NCBI RefSeq assembly: GCF_000826545.1
Contig: NZ_CDME01000001.1
Location: forward strand, 1 to 64,000
Source: Kibdelosporangium sp. MJ126-NF4
GTDB taxonomy: Bacteria > Actinomycetota > Actinomycetes > Mycobacteriales > Pseudonocardiaceae
Length of the DNA: 64,000 bases
Direction: 5' to 3'
Part shown: positions 61,691 through 64,000 of the stretch, piece after piece
How positions within the stretch are numbered: the stretch's first letter is position 1
Layout: each line of letters starts with the position of its first letter
Notes under the pieces: generated by a model
Told to the model about the DNA's origin: nothing
The model's input: only the letters and a program-made list of their open reading frames with translations
Databases searched by the model: none
Position numbers and translations under genes: made by a program

Positions 61691-62650
61691 TCAGCCGGTC
61701 ACTGCCGCGTTGGCCTTGGTGAACTCCCATTGGGCCTGTGCGACTCCGCCGCAGTTGTTGCAGTCGCGGTTGACCGCCCAGAAGGACACCCTGGCCAGGT
61801 GGAGCGAGTTCGCCCAGCTGACGATCGAACGGAAGTTCGCCGGTGTCACGATCTCGCCGGTGTCCGTGCGGCCGTTCATCGACGAGAGGCCGGAACGGCG
61901 CCACGCCGCGTCGTCGGTGAGGCCGTAGACCGACTTCACCTTGTCCTTCAGGCCGGTGACCGAGCTCTTCGTCATCGCGACCATGTCGCCGCCCGAGCTG
62001 AAGTTGAACGGCATCACCGTCCAGACGTCGACCGGGGCCGCGAGGTCCTTCGCCCGTTGCACCAGTCGGTTGCCCCAGGTTTCCAGGCCACTGATCACCG
62101 CGGGGACGGTGATCACGATCTTCACCGCCGGGCGCTGCTGGCGGACGATCTTGAGCGCGTTCAGGATCTTGTCCTGCACCGCCGCGTTGGAGAACTCGTC
62201 GGTGTTCTCGATGTCCAGGTCGATCGCGGTGAACTTGCCTGCGTCGATCACCTTCACGTACGCGCCCGCCAGCGCCTCAGCCGTCGAGCAGTAGGTGCCG
62301 AGCTTGTTGCCGGACCAGCCGCCGATCGACGGGATGGCGTCGCCGCCCGCCGCCCGGATCTGGTTCACCCGCGTGATGTCCGCGCCGGTCAGCGACCGGT
62401 TGCCGTCCCACATCGGGTTGCAGGTGCGGTCGGACAGGATGAACGCCAGGGTGAACGCCTTGATCCCGGTCTGGGACATCACTGTCGTCGGGTTGGGTGG
62501 GTTGCTCCACTGGTAGAGGTAGGGAGCGGCCAGTATCGGATTCACTGCGGCATTCACTGCGACATTCCCGGCGGCGTTCGCCGCGGGGGCAAGGCCGACA
62601 ACCGTGCTCACGGCTGCGGCCGCGACCAGAATGCGCCGCATGATCTTCAT
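61691..62650 (-). CDS. Secreted GH18 chitinase-like protein
   Basis: 319 residues. Signal peptide cut near ANAA, then a GH18 barrel. The catalytic strand reads TAIDLDIENT: Asp144, Asp146 and the acid Glu148 are kept, but the first Asp of the DxxDxDxE motif is Thr141. Activity is probable, though it may be a low-activity or chitin-binding member. ATG at 62650 follows GGAGG. A DasR-like site lies 97 bp upstream, shared with the divergent deacetylase. Confidence 0.88.
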   Translation of the reverse strand: MKIMRRILVAAAAVSTVVGLAPAANAAGNVAVNAAVNPILAAPYLYQWSNPPNPTTVMSQTGIKAFTLAFILSDRTCNPMWDGNRSLTGADITRVNQIRAAGGDAIPSIGGWSGNKLGTYCSTAEALAGAYVKVIDAGKFTAIDLDIENTDEFSNAAVQDKILNALKIVRQQRPAVKIVITVPAVISGLETWGNRLVQRAKDLAAPVDVWTVMPFNFSSGGDMVAMTKSSVTGLKDKVKSVYGLTDDAAWRRSGLSSMNGRTDTGEIVTPANFRSIVSWANSLHLARVSFWAVNRDCNNCGGVAQAQWEFTKANAAVTG

Positions 62651-62746
62651 GTGTCCTCCAGCATGCAGGGGTGCGGAGTCCACCTCCGGTGTCTCAGGCG
62701 GCAGTCAACAATCCGGAGGCGGCCGACTACTGTCGGCACCACTGAC

Positions 62747-62762
62747 GGTGGACTAGACCAAT
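62747..62762. promoter_or_regulatory. DasR-type (dre) operator
   Basis: GGTGGACTAGACCAAT agrees with the Streptomyces dre consensus ASTGGTCTAGACCAST at 13 of 16 positions. It lies between the chitinase and the polysaccharide deacetylase, the class of genes DasR controls in response to GlcNAc phosphates. Confidence 0.6.
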
Positions 62763-62838
62763 AGCGGCTGTCAAGAGGTAATGCCCCGGCCCCTGTTCCG
62801 ATACCCGAGTGGACACCTCGCCACGAGAAGGGCCACCG

Positions 62839-63516
62839 ATGCCAGCCAAGGTCGTCAACCTAACCGTGCACGGCATCGGCAAGCCGCCGAGGGAGCTCGA
62901 CCCCGGCGAGGACGGCACCTGGGTGACCGTCGAGCAGTTCGACCAGGTGATGGACGCCGTCGTCGGCAGGCCGGATGTGCGCGTCACGTTCGACGACGGA
63001 AATTCCTCCGACATCGAGATCGCCTTGCCCCGCCTGCTGGAACGCGGGCTGACCGCCGAGTTCTTCGTTCTCGCCGGACTTCTCGGCGAACCGGGCAGGC
63101 TGGACCGGGCCGACGTGCGCGAGTTGCTGGCCGCGGGGATGCGGATCGGGTCGCACGGCTGGTCGCACCGGGACTGGCGGAAGGTCGACTTTCCCCAAGC
63201 GGTCGAGGAAATGGTCACCGCGCCCCATGTCCTCGCCGCGATCAGCGGCCAACCGGTCACCAGCGTGGCCGTGCCGTTCGGGTCCTACGACCGGTTGGTG
63301 TTGAGCCGGTTGCGCCATGCGGGCGCCGGGTTGGTCTACACGAGTGACGGTGGCACCGCTGCGCCGGATTCGTGGCTGCAGGCCAGGACCAGCCTCCGGC
63401 ACGACATCGATCCATCGTGGACGGCCGACGTGCTCGCCGGACAGCCCGGGTTGCGCCGGTCCGCGCGCAGAATTGCCGCAGGCGTGGTGAAACGCACCCG
63501 TGGCCCGGCGCGATGA
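62839..63516 (+). CDS. Polysaccharide deacetylase (CE4)
   Basis: 225 residues. NodB-homology domain with TFDDG (Asp52 base, Asp53 metal) and HGWSH (His106, His110). It removes acetyl groups from chitin oligomers, peptidoglycan or a polysaccharide precursor. No signal peptide is evident, unlike most wall-acting members, and a glycosyltransferase follows, so it may act on a precursor inside the cell. ATG at 62839 follows AGAAGGG. Confidence 0.88.
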   Translation: MPAKVVNLTVHGIGKPPRELDPGEDGTWVTVEQFDQVMDAVVGRPDVRVTFDDGNSSDIEIALPRLLERGLTAEFFVLAGLLGEPGRLDRADVRELLAAGMRIGSHGWSHRDWRKVDFPQAVEEMVTAPHVLAAISGQPVTSVAVPFGSYDRLVLSRLRHAGAGLVYTSDGGTAAPDSWLQARTSLRHDIDPSWTADVLAGQPGLRRSARRIAAGVVKRTRGPAR

Positions 63517-63523
63517 GGTGGGC

Positions 63524-64000
63524 GTGAGAGTCGCCGTCGTCATCGTGACGTACAACAGCGCGAACGCCCTCGGTACGTGTCTCGCCTCGCTGCCCGCCGG
63601 GCTCGACGGTGTCGAGCTGACCGAGATCGTCGTCGCTGACAACGCTTCCCGTGATTCGACGTGCGAAACTGCCAAGAACTTCACCGAGTTGCCGGTCCGT
63701 GTGGTCGAACTCGGCCGCAACGCTGGGTATGCGGCCGGTATCAACGCCGGAATCGCCTCACTCGGCACGTATGACGCCGTTCTTGTGATCAACCCGGACG
63801 TGCGCGTCCGACCGGGCGCGGCGGCGAGGCTGGCCGAGGCGTTCGAGCGCCCGGGCGTCGGGATTGCCGCGCCCAAGCTGGAAAACCCGGACGGCAGCCT
63901 GCAGCCTTCACTGCGTCGTCCGCCGACCGTGCTGCGTGCGTGGGCGGAGGCCCTGATCGGTGGGAACCGCGCGGGCCGGTGGGGAACGCTCGGCGAGCTG
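63524..64000 (+). CDS. Family 2 glycosyltransferase (5' part)
   Basis: The first 159 residues are in the window; the gene runs off the end. VVIVTYNSANAL, IVVADNASRDST and VINPDVRVRPG (DxD-like position) define a GT-A, family 2 enzyme of the rhamnosyl/galactosyl transferase style. GTG at 63524 follows GAGGTGG, 7 bp after the deacetylase stop, so both probably belong to a polysaccharide operon. Confidence 0.9.
   Translation, partial: MRVAVVIVTYNSANALGTCLASLPAGLDGVELTEIVVADNASRDSTCETAKNFTELPVRVVELGRNAGYAAGINAGIASLGTYDAVLVINPDVRVRPGAAARLAEAFERPGVGIAAPKLENPDGSLQPSLRRPPTVLRAWAEALIGGNRAGRWGTLGEL

Overview
The window is high-GC (roughly 70 percent) actinomycete chromosome. The glnX-glnH-pknG operon, frequent GTG starts, TGATG and GTGA stop/start overlaps, deazaflavin-dependent reductase, LytR-CpsA-Psr, PhoU and MerR/TetR-rich gene style all fit an actinomycete. 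The dispersed G-rich and palindromic intergenic repeats, together with the gene set, suggest Pseudonocardiales (Amycolatopsis, Lentzea or Kibdelosporangium relatives). That placement is inference; no rRNA is present. No plasmid, phage or CRISPR signature was seen.

Layout. 1-2.3 kb: degenerate 50-bp tandem repeats, a G-rich repeat, a leftward tRNA-Glu/Asp/Phe cluster and one small gene. 2.3-5.2 kb: small RHH-like protein, cold shock protein, an L,D-transpeptidase behind a CRP/GlxR-type site, RidA. 5.2-11.4 kb: leftward glnX-glnH-pknG glutamate-sensing operon extended by an unknown gene and ridA. 11.5-13.1 kb: Cys-rich small protein, tRNA-Lys and two truncated divergent genes (NmrA-like, AraC-like) that look like the scar of one deletion. 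13.2-20.3 kb: MFS pump/LysR, then PhzF, ornithine cyclodeaminase-like, XRE and SDR genes, and an aminotransferase controlled by a MerR protein whose promoter can be read. 20.3-30.9 kb: two-component system, membrane protein, Ddn-like reductase, methyltransferase, secreted phospholipase D-like enzyme, secreted zinc protease, EEP hydrolase, SixA and a HTH/NB-ARC/TPR protein.

30.9-31.7 kb is a nested palindromic repeat cluster. 31.7-34.2 kb: nucleoside hydrolase plus NCS1 permease (nucleobase salvage). 34.3-38.4 kb: TenA-like protein and three TetR regulators, with visible operators, controlling an SRPBCC protein and an azoreductase. 38.5-46.7 kb: lysA-like decarboxylase, WYL regulator divergent from a LigD-type polymerase/primase, macro-domain protein, SMI1/KNR4 protein, and an accessory AAA/DUF4143 ATPase lying between 17-bp direct repeats with a 23-bp iteron array, next to dusB. 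46.7-52.8 kb: hydrolase, lipoprotein, diguanylate cyclase, a large LCP protein and phoU. 52.9-56.0 kb: repeat island split by an IS4-family element sitting at the centre of a long palindrome. 56.1-64.0 kb: subtilase, Thr/Val-rich exported protein, DMT transporter, membrane protein, APH-fold kinase, GH18 chitinase divergent from a polysaccharide deacetylase across a DasR-like site, and the start of a family 2 glycosyltransferase.

Functional themes: carbon/nitrogen sensing (PknG, GlnH, GlnX; CRP/GlxR and DasR-like sites), cell-wall work (L,D-transpeptidase, LCP, chitinase, deacetylase), secreted hydrolases, DNA repair/ADP-ribose handling, and many local one-component regulators placed beside their likely targets.
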